DNA from: JAAYZQ01 sp034428935
Lineage (GTDB): Bacteria > Chloroflexota > Anaerolineae > JAAYZQ01
DNA: 63,613 bases
Assembly: GCA_034428935.1 (NCBI GenBank)
Contig: DAOUHB010000058.1
Coordinates: 1-63,613, forward strand
Direction of reading: 5' to 3'
Position numbers and translations under genes: made by a program
Part shown: positions 50,720-60,140 of the stretch, piece after piece
How the letters are laid out: each line of letters begins with the position of its first letter
Position numbering within the stretch: position 1 is the first letter of the stretch
The notes under the pieces: generated by a model
Seen by the model: the letters and a program-made list of their open reading frames with translations, nothing else
Told to the model about the DNA's origin: nothing
Databases searched by the model: none

Positions 50720-52567
50720 ATGTCAGTCTTTTTTGGCCTCGACAGCGAGTCGTATGACCGGGAATACAGCGACACCGAGCTGCTGCGGCGCCTGGCGAGC
50801 TACTTCCTGCCGCACGGCAGGCGGGTGCTCGTCATTGGCGTCTTTATCGCCCTCGTGGCACTGGCGGGCGCCGCCCAGCCCATCGTGGTGTCGCGGGGGC
50901 TGGACCTGCTGGTGGCCGAGCGGGACGGGGCCGCCGGTCCGGACCTGCCGGGAGGGGCCGAGTTCGTACTGTGGGCCATCGTCGGCTTTGCCCTCCTGGT
51001 GGGCGTCTTTAACTGGGCGGGCAACTGGATACGCCGCCGCCTCACGGCGCGCGTCATCGGCGACGTCGTGGCGGCGCTGCGCAGCGCGGCGCTGGATGCT
51101 TCCGTGCGCCACGACATGTCGTTCTTTGACGAATTCCAGTCGGGGCGCATCATCAGCCGCATCACCTCCGACACGGAAGAGTTCTCCCAGGTAGTAGTGC
51201 TCATCACCGACCTCCTCAGCCAGGTGCTCCTGATCCTAATCCTGACGGTGGTCCTGTTTATCGTCTCCTGGCAGCTCACCCTCACCCTCCTGGCCCTGGC
51301 CCCCCTGGTCTTCTTGCTGGCTCTTGGTTTTCGCCGGCTGGCCCGCTTGGTGACGCGCAAGGGCTTCCGGGCCATCGCCGAGGTCAACGCCGCCATCCAG
51401 GAGGCGGTGACGGGCATCAGCGTGGCCAAGAACTTTCGCCAGGAAGCGGCCATCTACAACCACTTCTGTGAGGTCAACAGCCAGTCCTACAGCATCAACC
51501 TGCGACGCGGCTTTGTCCTGGCCAACATCTTTCCCGTCCTCAACACCCTGTCGGGCGTTGGCACCGCTGCCCTGGTGTACTGGGGCGGCCTGACGGTCAC
51601 CACGGGCGCCATCACTCTGGGCGCCTGGTACCTGTTTGTCACGAGCGTCGATCGCTTCTGGTTCCCCATGATCAACATCTCGGCTTTCTGGAGCCAGTTC
51701 CAGGCCGGGCTGTCGGCCGCGGAGCGGGTCTTTGCCCTCATCGATGCCGAGCCGACGGTTCGCCAGGCGACATCCGAGCCGGTGACCGACCTGCGGGGCG
51801 AGATCGAATTCCAGGGCGTAGACTTTCGCTACAGCGCCCAGGAGCAGGTGTTGGACGGCTTCACGCTGCACATCGAGCCGGGCGAGAGCGTTGCCCTGGT
51901 GGGCCATACGGGGGCCGGCAAGAGCAGCCTCGCCCGCCTCATCGCCCGCTTTTACGAGTTCCAGGGCGGGCGCATCCTCATCGACGGGCGAGACATCCGC
52001 ACCTTTGACCTGGTCAGCTACCGCCGCCAGTTGGGCATCGTCTCGCAGGCGCCGTTCTTGTTTTCGGGCACCGTGGTCGAAAACGTCCGCTACGCCCGGC
52101 CCGACCTGGCGGAGGACGAGATCGAGGCCGTGGCGCGGAGCATCGGCGGCGGCGAGTGGCTGCAAGCGCTGCCCGAGGGCCTCCAGACCAACGTGGGCGA
52201 GCGCGGATCGCGCCTGTCCATGGGCCAGCGCCAGTTGGTGGCCCTCATGCGCGTCCTGGTCCAGGAGCCGGCCATTTTCATCCTGGACGAGGCCACGGCC
52301 AGCATCGATCCCTTCACCGAGGCCCAGATCCAGCAGGCCACCGACGCCATCCTATCGCGCAGCACGTCCATCCTCATCGCCCATCGCCTGTCCACCGTGC
52401 GCAAGGTGGACCGCATCATTGTCCTGCAGGAAGGACGCATCATCGAAGAGGGCAGCCACGCGGCACTGATGGACCGCGGCGGCCATTATGCCGAGCTGTA
52501 CGACACCTACTTCCGGCACCAGTCGCCCGACTATCGCCCACGCCTTGAAGGAGAACTGCAACCATGA
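50720..52567 (+). CDS. ABC exporter half-transporter (catalytic Walker B)
   Basis: A 615-residue partner half-transporter with six membrane segments and a nucleotide-binding domain. Walker A is GHTGAGKSS, Walker B is IFILDEATASID with the catalytic Glu, and the signature is LSMGQRQLVALMRV, where Met replaces Gly. Together with the preceding subunit, one ATP site is complete (this Walker B with the other LSGGQ) and one degenerate, as in BmrCD or TM287/288. Its stop overlaps the adenosine deaminase start as ATGA. Confidence 0.94.
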   Translation: MSVFFGLDSESYDREYSDTELLRRLASYFLPHGRRVLVIGVFIALVALAGAAQPIVVSRGLDLLVAERDGAAGPDLPGGAEFVLWAIVGFALLVGVFNWAGNWIRRRLTARVIGDVVAALRSAALDASVRHDMSFFDEFQSGRIISRITSDTEEFSQVVVLITDLLSQVLLILILTVVLFIVSWQLTLTLLALAPLVFLLALGFRRLARLVTRKGFRAIAEVNAAIQEAVTGISVAKNFRQEAAIYNHFCEVNSQSYSINLRRGFVLANIFPVLNTLSGVGTAALVYWGGLTVTTGAITLGAWYLFVTSVDRFWFPMINISAFWSQFQAGLSAAERVFALIDAEPTVRQATSEPVTDLRGEIEFQGVDFRYSAQEQVLDGFTLHIEPGESVALVGHTGAGKSSLARLIARFYEFQGGRILIDGRDIRTFDLVSYRRQLGIVSQAPFLFSGTVVENVRYARPDLAEDEIEAVARSIGGGEWLQALPEGLQTNVGERGSRLSMGQRQLVALMRVLVQEPAIFILDEATASIDPFTEAQIQQATDAILSRSTSILIAHRLSTVRKVDRIIVLQEGRIIEEGSHAALMDRGGHYAELYDTYFRHQSPDYRPRLEGELQP

Positions 52568-53580
52568 TCGACCCGACGTTGCCCCTCGTCGACCTGCACC
52601 GCCACCTGGACGGCAATGTGCGCCTGGAAACCATCCTCGACCTGGGCCGGCAGCACGGGCTGCCGCTGCCCGCCGCCGACGTGGAGGGGCTGCGCCCCCA
52701 CGTGCAGATCGTCGATTCTCCCTCCGGCCAGGCGGCCATGCCCGGCGTGATGGCCTTTATCGCCAAGTTCGAGTGGATGATCGGCGTCCTGGTGGATTAC
52801 GACGCCTGCCGGCGCATCACCTACGAGAACGTGGAGGACGCCCAACGGGAGGGCATCGACTACGTCGAGCTGCGCTTCAGCCCGTGGTTCATGGCCGAGC
52901 CCCACGGCCTGGACCCCGCGGGCGTCGTGGAGGCCGTGGCCGATGGCCTGGAGGCGGGGGTCCGCGATTTTGGCCTGCGGGCCAACCTGGTGGGCATCAT
53001 CAGCCGCACCTACGGCCCCGAGGCGGGCTGGCGCGAGCTGGAGGCCCTGTGGACACAGCGCGACCGCATCGCCGGCCTGGACCTGGCGGGCGACGAGGCG
53101 CGCTGGCCGGGGGAGCTGTTTCTCCAGCACTTTCGCCGGGCGCGAGACGCGGGCTGGGGGATCACCGTTCACGCCGGCGAGGCGGCCGGGCCGGAGAGCA
53201 TCTGGCAGGCGGTGCGCGAGCTGGGCGCCGGCCGCGTCGGCCACGCCGTGGCGGCCGCCCGGGACCCCGCCCTCATGGACTACCTGGCCGAGAAGCGGAT
53301 CGGCATCGAGGTGAACCTCACCAGCAACGTCCAGACCAGCACGGTGCCCGACTATGCTAGCCATCCGGCCCGCACCTTCCTGGAGCGAGGCATGCTGGTG
53401 ACCCTCAATACCGACGACCCGGGCATCAGCGCCATCGACCTGCGCTACGAGTACGAAGTGGCCGCCCCGGCAGCCGGCCTTTCGCCCGAGCAGATCCGCC
53501 AGGCCCAGCAAAATGGCCTGGAGGTCGCCTTCCTCTCGGAGGAGGAAAAGCGGGCTCTGCGCCAGAAGCGTTCCCTTTGA
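52564..53580 (+). CDS. add: Adenosine deaminase family protein
   Basis: A 338-residue zinc metalloenzyme of the adenosine/AMP deaminase superfamily: LVDLHRHLDGNVR (His12 and His14 bind zinc), VHAGEAAGPESIW (His and catalytic Glu), RVGHAVAAARDP and NTDDPGIS (Asp ligand) are all present. It deaminates adenosine or a related aminopurine. Some members act on other substrates (for example futalosine or methylthioadenosine), so the exact one is not certain. The ATG overlaps the ABC stop. Its co-translation with an exporter hints at a nucleoside-linked pathway, but this is inference. Confidence 0.9.
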   Translation: MIDPTLPLVDLHRHLDGNVRLETILDLGRQHGLPLPAADVEGLRPHVQIVDSPSGQAAMPGVMAFIAKFEWMIGVLVDYDACRRITYENVEDAQREGIDYVELRFSPWFMAEPHGLDPAGVVEAVADGLEAGVRDFGLRANLVGIISRTYGPEAGWRELEALWTQRDRIAGLDLAGDEARWPGELFLQHFRRARDAGWGITVHAGEAAGPESIWQAVRELGAGRVGHAVAAARDPALMDYLAEKRIGIEVNLTSNVQTSTVPDYASHPARTFLERGMLVTLNTDDPGISAIDLRYEYEVAAPAAGLSPEQIRQAQQNGLEVAFLSEEEKRALRQKRSL

Positions 53581-53629
53581 TGCTATCGGACAGGCCGGCA
53601 GCGGGTCCGGCCATCCCTCAGGAGACACA

Positions 53630-56600
53630 ATGTACCACACCATACGCTGGACATCAGAGAAGATCAGACAGCGCCTGCAATTTATCGAGCCCCTGGCCTA
53701 TCGCCGGCGGCTCACCTTGCCCCCCTTCCGGTGCCTGGCCCTGGAGGGCCCGGCCGTGGAGGCACCGGTGGCGCCCGACGTGGACGACAGCGCCTGGCCG
53801 GCCATCCCCTGGGAGAGCGAGTGGGGACGGCCGGACATGAACTTCTTGCTGCGCACGCGCTTCCAGGTTCCGGCCGCGTGGGCGCCGGACGGCGGCCCCC
53901 TGGCCCTCTTTTTGCCCATCGGCAGGATCGACGAGTTCAACCATCCCGAAGCCCTGGCCTACCTGGACGGCCAGGCCCTGGCGGGCTGCGACCGGCACCA
54001 CGAGGAGATCCTGCTCCCCGAGGGATGCACGGACGGCGCCGCGCACCTGCTGGCCCTCCACGGCTGGACGGGCGGCGCGCCTGCCCTGCGTTTCGACCTG
54101 GAGGGACCGCCGCCCCCGCCACCCTGGACGCGGCTGCCCATGGGCACCGGCCAGCTCGTCCAGATCGATCCGCCCACCCGCGAGCTGCTGGCCCTCGGGC
54201 GAGTGGCCCTGGGCGTGGCCGCCGCCCTGCCGGAACGGGAGCCGGCCAGGGGCCACCTCATGACAACCCTGGACGAGGCCTTCAAGGTCCTCGACACGCG
54301 CGATCCCCTGGGCGACGCCTTTTACACCAGCGTGCCAGCCGCGCTGGAAGTGCTGCGGAGTGGCATCGATCGGTCCGGCGCCCCGCTGGAGGTAGAGGTC
54401 TGGGCCGCAGGCCACGCCCACATCGACGTCGCCTGGCTGTGGACCCTGGACCAGACGCGCCTGAAGGCAGGCCGCACGTTCCACAACGTCGTGCGCCTCA
54501 TGGAGCGCTTTCCCGCCTTTCATTTCGTCCAGAGCCAGGCCCAGCTCTACGAGTTCGTGCGGCGCGACTACCCGGCCCTGTTCCAGGAGATCGCCGGGTG
54601 CGTGGCAGAGGGCCGCTGGGAGCCGGTGGGCGGCATGTGGGTCGAGGCCGACTGCAACGTCACGGGCCCCGAATCGCTGGCGCGGCAGTTCCTCCTCGGC
54701 ACGGGCTATTTCCGGCAGCACTTTGGCGACAGGGGCGAGACGCCCGTGCTGTGGCTGCCCGACGTCTTTGGCTTTCCGTGGAGCCTGCCCCAACTGGCGA
54801 GGGAAGCCGGGCAGCGCTACTTTTTCAGCACCAAGATGGGCTGGAGCCAATACAACCGCTTTCCCTACGACTCTTTCTGGTGGCAGGGGCTGGACGGCTC
54901 GCGCCTCCTGGCCCACTTTTCTCCCAGCCGGGAGGGCGAGTACAGCTTTGCCGGCACCTACAACGCCCTGGCCACGCCCGAGACGGTCCTCAACACCTGG
55001 GGCGATTTCCAGCAAAAGGACTGGGGCCGGCCAGGCGAGGCGCCGCCGCTGCTCATGGTCTATGGCCACGGGGACGGCGGCGGCGGGCCGACGGCCGAGA
55101 TGGTGGAGAATATCGAGCGCATGGCCGCCTTTCCGGCGACGCCCCGCGCGCGCTGCGGCCCGGCGGCCGGCTTTTTCCGGGAGCTGGAGGCCAGGAGCGG
55201 CGACCGCCTGCCGACCTGGAACGGCGAGCTGTACCTGGAGTTCCACCGCGGCACCTACACCACCCAGGCGCGCAACAAGCGGGCCAACCGCAAGAGCGAA
55301 TTCCTCCTCCACGACGCCGAGTTCGTGGCCGCCCTCGCCGCGGCCCTTGACGGCGAAGCCGCCTATCCCCACGAGCGCCTGCGCCAGGCGTGGCGGACCG
55401 TCTGCCTGAACCAGTTCCACGACATCATCCCGGGCAGCAGCATCGCCGCGGTCTATGCCGAGTCGCTGGCGCAATACGCCGCGGTGCAGGCCGAGGCCTT
55501 GGAGGTCCGTGACGAGGCGCTGGGCCGCATCGCGCGCCGGACCGGCGGCGACCTGCTAGTGGTGAACCCCACCTCGTTCGAGCGCTGCGAACTGGCCTTC
55601 TGGCCCGACGGCGACACCGGCGGCGCAGCAGTGCTGCGGCCCGACGGCCGGCCCGTGGCGATGCAGGCCGTGGACGGCGGATTCCTGCTGGACGCGGGCC
55701 CCACCCCGCCCTACAGCGTCACCCCCCTGCACATGGCGCCGCCCGGTACCCCGGTCCCCGAACCGCAGCTCGCCAACGCCCTGACCTGCACCCCCACGCT
55801 CCTGGAAAACGAGGCCCTGCGGGTGGAGCTGAACGAGGCGGGGGACATCGTCCGGATTTATGACAAGATCAACGCGCGCGAGGTGCTGCCCGCGGGAAGC
55901 GTGGCCAACCAGTTTCAGGCCTTCGAGGATCGCCCGCGCGTGCCCGACGCCTGGGACATTGACATCTATTACGACGACCGCTGCTGGCCGGCCGGGCCGG
56001 CGGGCCAGGTTCGCGTCGTCGAGGGCGGGCCCCTGCGCGCCTGCCTGGAGGTCCGGCGGCGAATCCTGTCCAGCGAATTGGTGCAGCGCATCTCGCTCGC
56101 CCACAACAGCCCGCGCCTCGATTTCGACACCACGGTCGAGTGGCGCGAGCGCCACATCCTCCTCAAGGTCGCCTTTCCCCTGGACGTCCTGGCCCCGGCC
56201 GCCACCTACGAGATCCAGTGGGGCAATGTGCAGCGCCCCACCCACCGCAACACCTCGTGGGACTGGGCGCGGTTCGAGGTGCCGGCGCAAAAGTGGGTGG
56301 ACCTTTCCGAGGGGGGCTATGGCGCCAGCCTGCTGAACGACGGCAAATACGGGCACGACGTCCACGACAACGTCGTGCGCCTCACGCTGCTGCGCGGCCC
56401 GACATCGCCCGATCCCACGGCCGACCTGGGCCACCACCATTTTGTCTACAGCCTGCTGCCCCACGCCGGCAGTTGGGACGAGAACACGGTGGGACAGGCG
56501 TATGCCCTCAACGATGCCCTCATCGCCTGGCCCACGGGCCGAGCGAGGCCGGCGGCCGGGCGACCGGGCCGGGCCATCCCCTTCCTCGCCGTCGACCGGC

Positions 56601-56860
56601 CCAACGTGGTCGTAGAGACGGTCAAAGGGGCCGAGGACGGGCGGGGGGTCATCGTGCGGCTCTACGAGAGCCAGCGCCGCCGGGGCACCTTTCGCCTGGA
56701 GGCCGGCCTGCCGGTGTTGGCCGCCTGGCACACCAACCTCCTGGAGGAGGATCAGGAGCCGCTGGACGTCGAGGGCCAGACGGTAACGGCATCGATCCGG
56801 CCTTACCAGATCATGACCATGCGCCTCGAGTTGGAGGCAGAGCCCAAGGAGACGACGTAA
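53630..56860 (+). CDS. Glycoside hydrolase family 38 alpha-mannosidase
   Basis: A 1076-residue GH38 alpha-mannosidase. Residues 1-250 are a beta-rich N-terminal domain; the catalytic domain has zinc ligands His264 and Asp266 (GHAHIDVAWLW), the nucleophile Asp341 (WVEADCNVTGPES), LWLPDVFGFPWSLPQLA and a late zinc His in YGHGDGGGGPT; large beta-sandwich domains follow to the end. No signal peptide, so it is intracellular and would break down imported or internal mannosides. GGAGACACA precedes ATG 53630. The glycosyltransferase gene starts one base after its stop. Confidence 0.94.
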   Translation: MYHTIRWTSEKIRQRLQFIEPLAYRRRLTLPPFRCLALEGPAVEAPVAPDVDDSAWPAIPWESEWGRPDMNFLLRTRFQVPAAWAPDGGPLALFLPIGRIDEFNHPEALAYLDGQALAGCDRHHEEILLPEGCTDGAAHLLALHGWTGGAPALRFDLEGPPPPPPWTRLPMGTGQLVQIDPPTRELLALGRVALGVAAALPEREPARGHLMTTLDEAFKVLDTRDPLGDAFYTSVPAALEVLRSGIDRSGAPLEVEVWAAGHAHIDVAWLWTLDQTRLKAGRTFHNVVRLMERFPAFHFVQSQAQLYEFVRRDYPALFQEIAGCVAEGRWEPVGGMWVEADCNVTGPESLARQFLLGTGYFRQHFGDRGETPVLWLPDVFGFPWSLPQLAREAGQRYFFSTKMGWSQYNRFPYDSFWWQGLDGSRLLAHFSPSREGEYSFAGTYNALATPETVLNTWGDFQQKDWGRPGEAPPLLMVYGHGDGGGGPTAEMVENIERMAAFPATPRARCGPAAGFFRELEARSGDRLPTWNGELYLEFHRGTYTTQARNKRANRKSEFLLHDAEFVAALAAALDGEAAYPHERLRQAWRTVCLNQFHDIIPGSSIAAVYAESLAQYAAVQAEALEVRDEALGRIARRTGGDLLVVNPTSFERCELAFWPDGDTGGAAVLRPDGRPVAMQAVDGGFLLDAGPTPPYSVTPLHMAPPGTPVPEPQLANALTCTPTLLENEALRVELNEAGDIVRIYDKINAREVLPAGSVANQFQAFEDRPRVPDAWDIDIYYDDRCWPAGPAGQVRVVEGGPLRACLEVRRRILSSELVQRISLAHNSPRLDFDTTVEWRERHILLKVAFPLDVLAPAATYEIQWGNVQRPTHRNTSWDWARFEVPAQKWVDLSEGGYGASLLNDGKYGHDVHDNVVRLTLLRGPTSPDPTADLGHHHFVYSLLPHAGSWDENTVGQAYALNDALIAWPTGRARPAAGRPGRAIPFLAVDRPNVVVETVKGAEDGRGVIVRLYESQRRRGTFRLEAGLPVLAAWHTNLLEEDQEPLDVEGQTVTASIRPYQIMTMRLELEAEPKETT

Positions 56861-56861
56861 C

Positions 56862-58223
56862 GTGAAGAGTATCGGCATCATACACTACCAGGTCGGGCGC
56901 ACCGACGGGGTTTCCCTGGAGATCGAAAAGTGGAAGCAGGTCCTGGAAAAGAGAGGCCACCAGATCCACCTGTGCGCCGGCGACCTGGCAACGGCCGAGG
57001 GCACCGCCATCGAAGAGTTGTACCACCATCGCCCGGAGGTGTCGAGGCTGTACCGCAACACCTTCGAGGCCCTGACGGACTATGGCGATGATGGGGCCTA
57101 CCGCGCCGACCTGTACCGCGTGGCCGAGGTCATTGAACGGCGCGTCTGCGAGTTCGTGGAGGACAAGGGCATCGACCTCCTGATCCCCGAGAACATCTGG
57201 TCGGTGGCCGTCAACCCCGCGGCCGCCATCGCCCTGACGCGGGTCATGCGCGACCATCAGATCCCGGCCCTGGGCCACCACCACGACTTTTACTGGGAGC
57301 GCGAGACCGGCGTGGCGCTGACCTGCCGCACGGCCCTGGAGCTGGCCGAAAAGTTCCTGCCGCCGCGCGGTCCCGACGTGACCCACACCGTCATCAACAG
57401 CATTGCCCAGCAGGAACTGGCCGAGCGCAAGGGAATCGACGCGGCCATCGTGCCCAACGTCTTTGACTTCGAGTCGCCTGCCTGGGCCAAGGACGAGTAC
57501 AACAGAGATTTCCGGGAGAGGATCGGCCTTCGGGAGAAGGACGTCATGATCCTCCAGGCGACGCGCATCACGCCCCGCAAGGGCATCGAGCTGGCCGTGG
57601 ACCTGGTGCAGGCGCTGAATACCCCCGAGCGGCGAAGGCGCTTGCAAGGGTACGGCCTGTACGACGCCCGGGCATTTGACGAGGACAGCCGCATCGTCCT
57701 GGTCCTGGCCGGCTATGCCCGCGACGACCTGTCGGGCAACTACCTGGAGCGCCTGAAGGCCCGCGTGGAGCGGGCCGGCATCGAGGCCCTGTTCATCGAG
57801 GACCTGGTGGAGGCCAGGCGCCAATCGCGTGCCGGGGCCAAGATCTATTCGCTGTGGGACACCTACGTCTTTGCCGACCTGGTCACCTTTCCCAGCCTGG
57901 AGGAGGGCTGGGGCAACCAGTTCCTGGAGGGCACGCGGGCACGGCAGCCCGTCGTCATCTTTGAGTACCCGGTCTTTCAGTCCGATATCAAGGCCTCCGG
58001 TTTTCAGGTGATCTCGTTGGGCGGGGAGCTGGAGGGACACGACGAGCTGGGCCTGGCGCGAGTGCCCCAGGAGAGGGTAGAGGCCGCTGCCGACCACGCC
58101 GTCGCGATGCTCACGGACCCGGCCCTGCGCCAGGAGGCCGTGGAAACCAACTCCGAGATCGGCCGCCGCCACTATTCCCTGGAGGCCCTTGACCGCCACC
58201 TGGCGGCCCTCATCCCCGATTAG
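56862..58223 (+). CDS. Glycosyltransferase, GT-B fold (family 4-like)
   Basis: A 453-residue GT-B glycosyltransferase. The N-terminal domain starts IGIIHYQVGRTDGVSLEIEKWKQVLEKRGHQIHLCAGD, and the nucleotide-sugar half has QATRITPRKGIELAVDLV, then VTFPSLEEGWGNQFLEGTRARQPVVIFEYPVF, where Glu residues of the EGWGNQFLE motif replace the usual EGFGLPxLE. It may build the mannoside that the GH38 enzyme trims, or use phosphorolysis-type chemistry; the substrates are unknown. The start is GTG 56862 with AAGGAG 10 bases upstream. It ends the plus-strand run that starts at ridA. Confidence 0.85.
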   Translation: MKSIGIIHYQVGRTDGVSLEIEKWKQVLEKRGHQIHLCAGDLATAEGTAIEELYHHRPEVSRLYRNTFEALTDYGDDGAYRADLYRVAEVIERRVCEFVEDKGIDLLIPENIWSVAVNPAAAIALTRVMRDHQIPALGHHHDFYWERETGVALTCRTALELAEKFLPPRGPDVTHTVINSIAQQELAERKGIDAAIVPNVFDFESPAWAKDEYNRDFRERIGLREKDVMILQATRITPRKGIELAVDLVQALNTPERRRRLQGYGLYDARAFDEDSRIVLVLAGYARDDLSGNYLERLKARVERAGIEALFIEDLVEARRQSRAGAKIYSLWDTYVFADLVTFPSLEEGWGNQFLEGTRARQPVVIFEYPVFQSDIKASGFQVISLGGELEGHDELGLARVPQERVEAAADHAVAMLTDPALRQEAVETNSEIGRRHYSLEALDRHLAALIPD

Positions 58224-58257
58224 CAACTGCCGGTAAGGGGAACGATTCTCGCTCGAA

Positions 58258-58296
58258 GTAACGACTTCGGTCGTTTTGGGCGGCTGAAGCCGTTAC
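58258..58296. repeat. Imperfect inverted repeat, GTAACGACTTC type
   Basis: GTAACGACTTCGGTCG (58258-58273) and CGGCTGAAGCCGTTAC (58281-58296) pair over 16 positions with three wobble or mismatch positions and a 7-base loop. It lies between two convergent genes and probably terminates both. The style is that of dispersed REP-like elements. Confidence 0.68.
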
Positions 58297-58307
58297 TACG
58301 AGCCCTG

Positions 58308-60140
58308 TCAAGCCGGCTGCAGGTCGCCCTGCCACAGGCGACGCATCTCCTCGGAGCGTTCCAGCAGCTCGTCCAGCGTCCCCCGGTCCTCCACCCGCCC
58401 ATCCTTGAGGAGGATGATCTGGTCGGCGCGGCGCAGCGCGGGGCGGCGGTGCGACACCACCAGGCAGGTGAGATCCCGGCCGGCCCCTTCGTCGCGCCGG
58501 CTGCGGGCAAAGACGCGCTCCCACAGGGCGCGCTCCGTCTCCACGTCGAGGGCGCTGGACAGGTCGTCAAAGACCAGCAACTCGGGCTCGCGGACAAACA
58601 TGCGGGCAGCCGCTGCGCGCTGGCGCTGCCCGCCCGAGAGCTTGACGCCCTCGGCGCCCACCACCGTGTCGAGCCCCGCGTCCAGCGCCGCCACGTCCTG
58701 CTCCATGACTGCCAGCCAGATGGCATCCTGGAGGTCGACCCGGTCTTCGGGCAGGCCCATGAGGATGTTGTCGCGGAGCGACTCGCCAAAGAGCACAGGC
58801 ACCTGGGCGGCGTAGGCGCTGCGCGGCGGCACGAAAAAGGTGGCCGGGTCGTCTACCGCCTGGCCATTCCAGCGGATCTCGCCGGCGCTGGCGGGCAGCA
58901 GCCCCAGGAGGGCGCGAAGGAGCGTGGTCTTGCCCGAGCCGATGCGCCCGGTGACGACGGTGAACGAGCCTCGCTCCAGGGTGAGGTCGACATCGTGCAC
59001 GCCCCGCGTCGAGTCGGGGTAGTGGCAGCTCAGCCCCCTGGCCTCCAGCCGTTCCAGGCGGTGGGCCTCGGTCTTGGGCTGGTAGGGCAGCGGCGGCAGC
59101 TCGCCGCTCATGTAGACCATGCCGTGCTCCACCAGCCTTTCGGGGGGAGCGCCGGCCATGAGCCGAGCCAGGCGCCGGAACGAGACGCCGACCTGCTTGT
59201 ACCACGCCCAGCGGACGCCGATGAGCGCCGTGAAGTCGGTGACAAAACCCAGGTAATAGACAAAGAGGGCAAAGTCGCCCACGGTAAAGGAACCGGCCCG
59301 CATCTCGCTGGCGGCCAGCAGCAGAATGGCGCCGATGCCCAGGTTGACGGTGTTGCGAAAGAGCGAGTCGAGGAGCACGTTGAACAGTCGGTCCTTGAGG
59401 GCCGCCCGCCGGCGGGTCTCGTTCAGGCGGCGAAAGCGGGCGACGACGCGCTCTTCGGCGGTGGCCACCTTGATGGCCTGCACCGCGCCCAGGAGCTCGC
59501 CGATGAAATCGGTGACGCCGCCCGTGGCCTCCCGGTGCGCCGTGCGGTACTTCTCGATCTTTTTCATGGCCAGGTTGGCGGCGCCCACCACGACAACCAG
59601 CGGCAAAAACACGACGAGGGTGATGCGCGAGTTGATGCGCATCATGACAATGACCGCCACCAGGGCAAAGAAGCCAAAGCCGACGAGGATGAGGGATTCG
59701 GCCATGAAGAAGGCAATCTCGTCCACGTCGTCGCGGAAGCGGCTGATGGCCTCGCCGGGCGAGGCAGGCACCGGCCGCGCCCCCGGCTGCCGCAGGACGT
59801 GCTCAAAGAGGTTCTTGCGCAAGAGCGCGGCGACGTTGTAGCGAAAGGTGAAATAGACGGCCACGTCGCCGAAAATGGCGGCTGCCCGGCCGATGGCCGT
59901 CGCCACCAGGAGGGCGATGAGGCCCGGGATGCCCATGCTGACCTGCGCGTCGCCGGCCAGGACGTTGAAAAAGGTAAAGGTAATCCAGGCCACCACCTGG
60001 GGAAAGACGCCAAAGAACAGGGTCTCCAGGACGCCCAGGGCCAGGTAGAGCCAGGGGCGGAAGCGAATGATCTGGACGATGTACTGCCAGGTCTTGAGCC
60101 GGGGCACGTCGTCCGGCGCCCGGCCTTGCGCGGCGCTCAT
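58308..60140 (-). CDS. ABC exporter half-transporter (degenerate Walker B)
   Basis: A 610-residue half-transporter with six membrane segments in the first 330 residues. Walker A is GRIGSGKTT, the signature LSGGQRQRAAAARMF is consensus, and Walker B LLVFDDLSSALD has Asp in place of the catalytic Glu. Partner of the next gene upstream (60137-62023), whose stop overlaps this ATG as ATGA. The pair repeats the asymmetric arrangement of the exporter at 48935-52567, but sequence identity looks low, so it is not a recent duplicate. Substrate unknown. Confidence 0.93.
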   Translation of the reverse strand: MSAAQGRAPDDVPRLKTWQYIVQIIRFRPWLYLALGVLETLFFGVFPQVVAWITFTFFNVLAGDAQVSMGIPGLIALLVATAIGRAAAIFGDVAVYFTFRYNVAALLRKNLFEHVLRQPGARPVPASPGEAISRFRDDVDEIAFFMAESLILVGFGFFALVAVIVMMRINSRITLVVFLPLVVVVGAANLAMKKIEKYRTAHREATGGVTDFIGELLGAVQAIKVATAEERVVARFRRLNETRRRAALKDRLFNVLLDSLFRNTVNLGIGAILLLAASEMRAGSFTVGDFALFVYYLGFVTDFTALIGVRWAWYKQVGVSFRRLARLMAGAPPERLVEHGMVYMSGELPPLPYQPKTEAHRLERLEARGLSCHYPDSTRGVHDVDLTLERGSFTVVTGRIGSGKTTLLRALLGLLPASAGEIRWNGQAVDDPATFFVPPRSAYAAQVPVLFGESLRDNILMGLPEDRVDLQDAIWLAVMEQDVAALDAGLDTVVGAEGVKLSGGQRQRAAAARMFVREPELLVFDDLSSALDVETERALWERVFARSRRDEGAGRDLTCLVVSHRRPALRRADQIILLKDGRVEDRGTLDELLERSEEMRRLWQGDLQPA

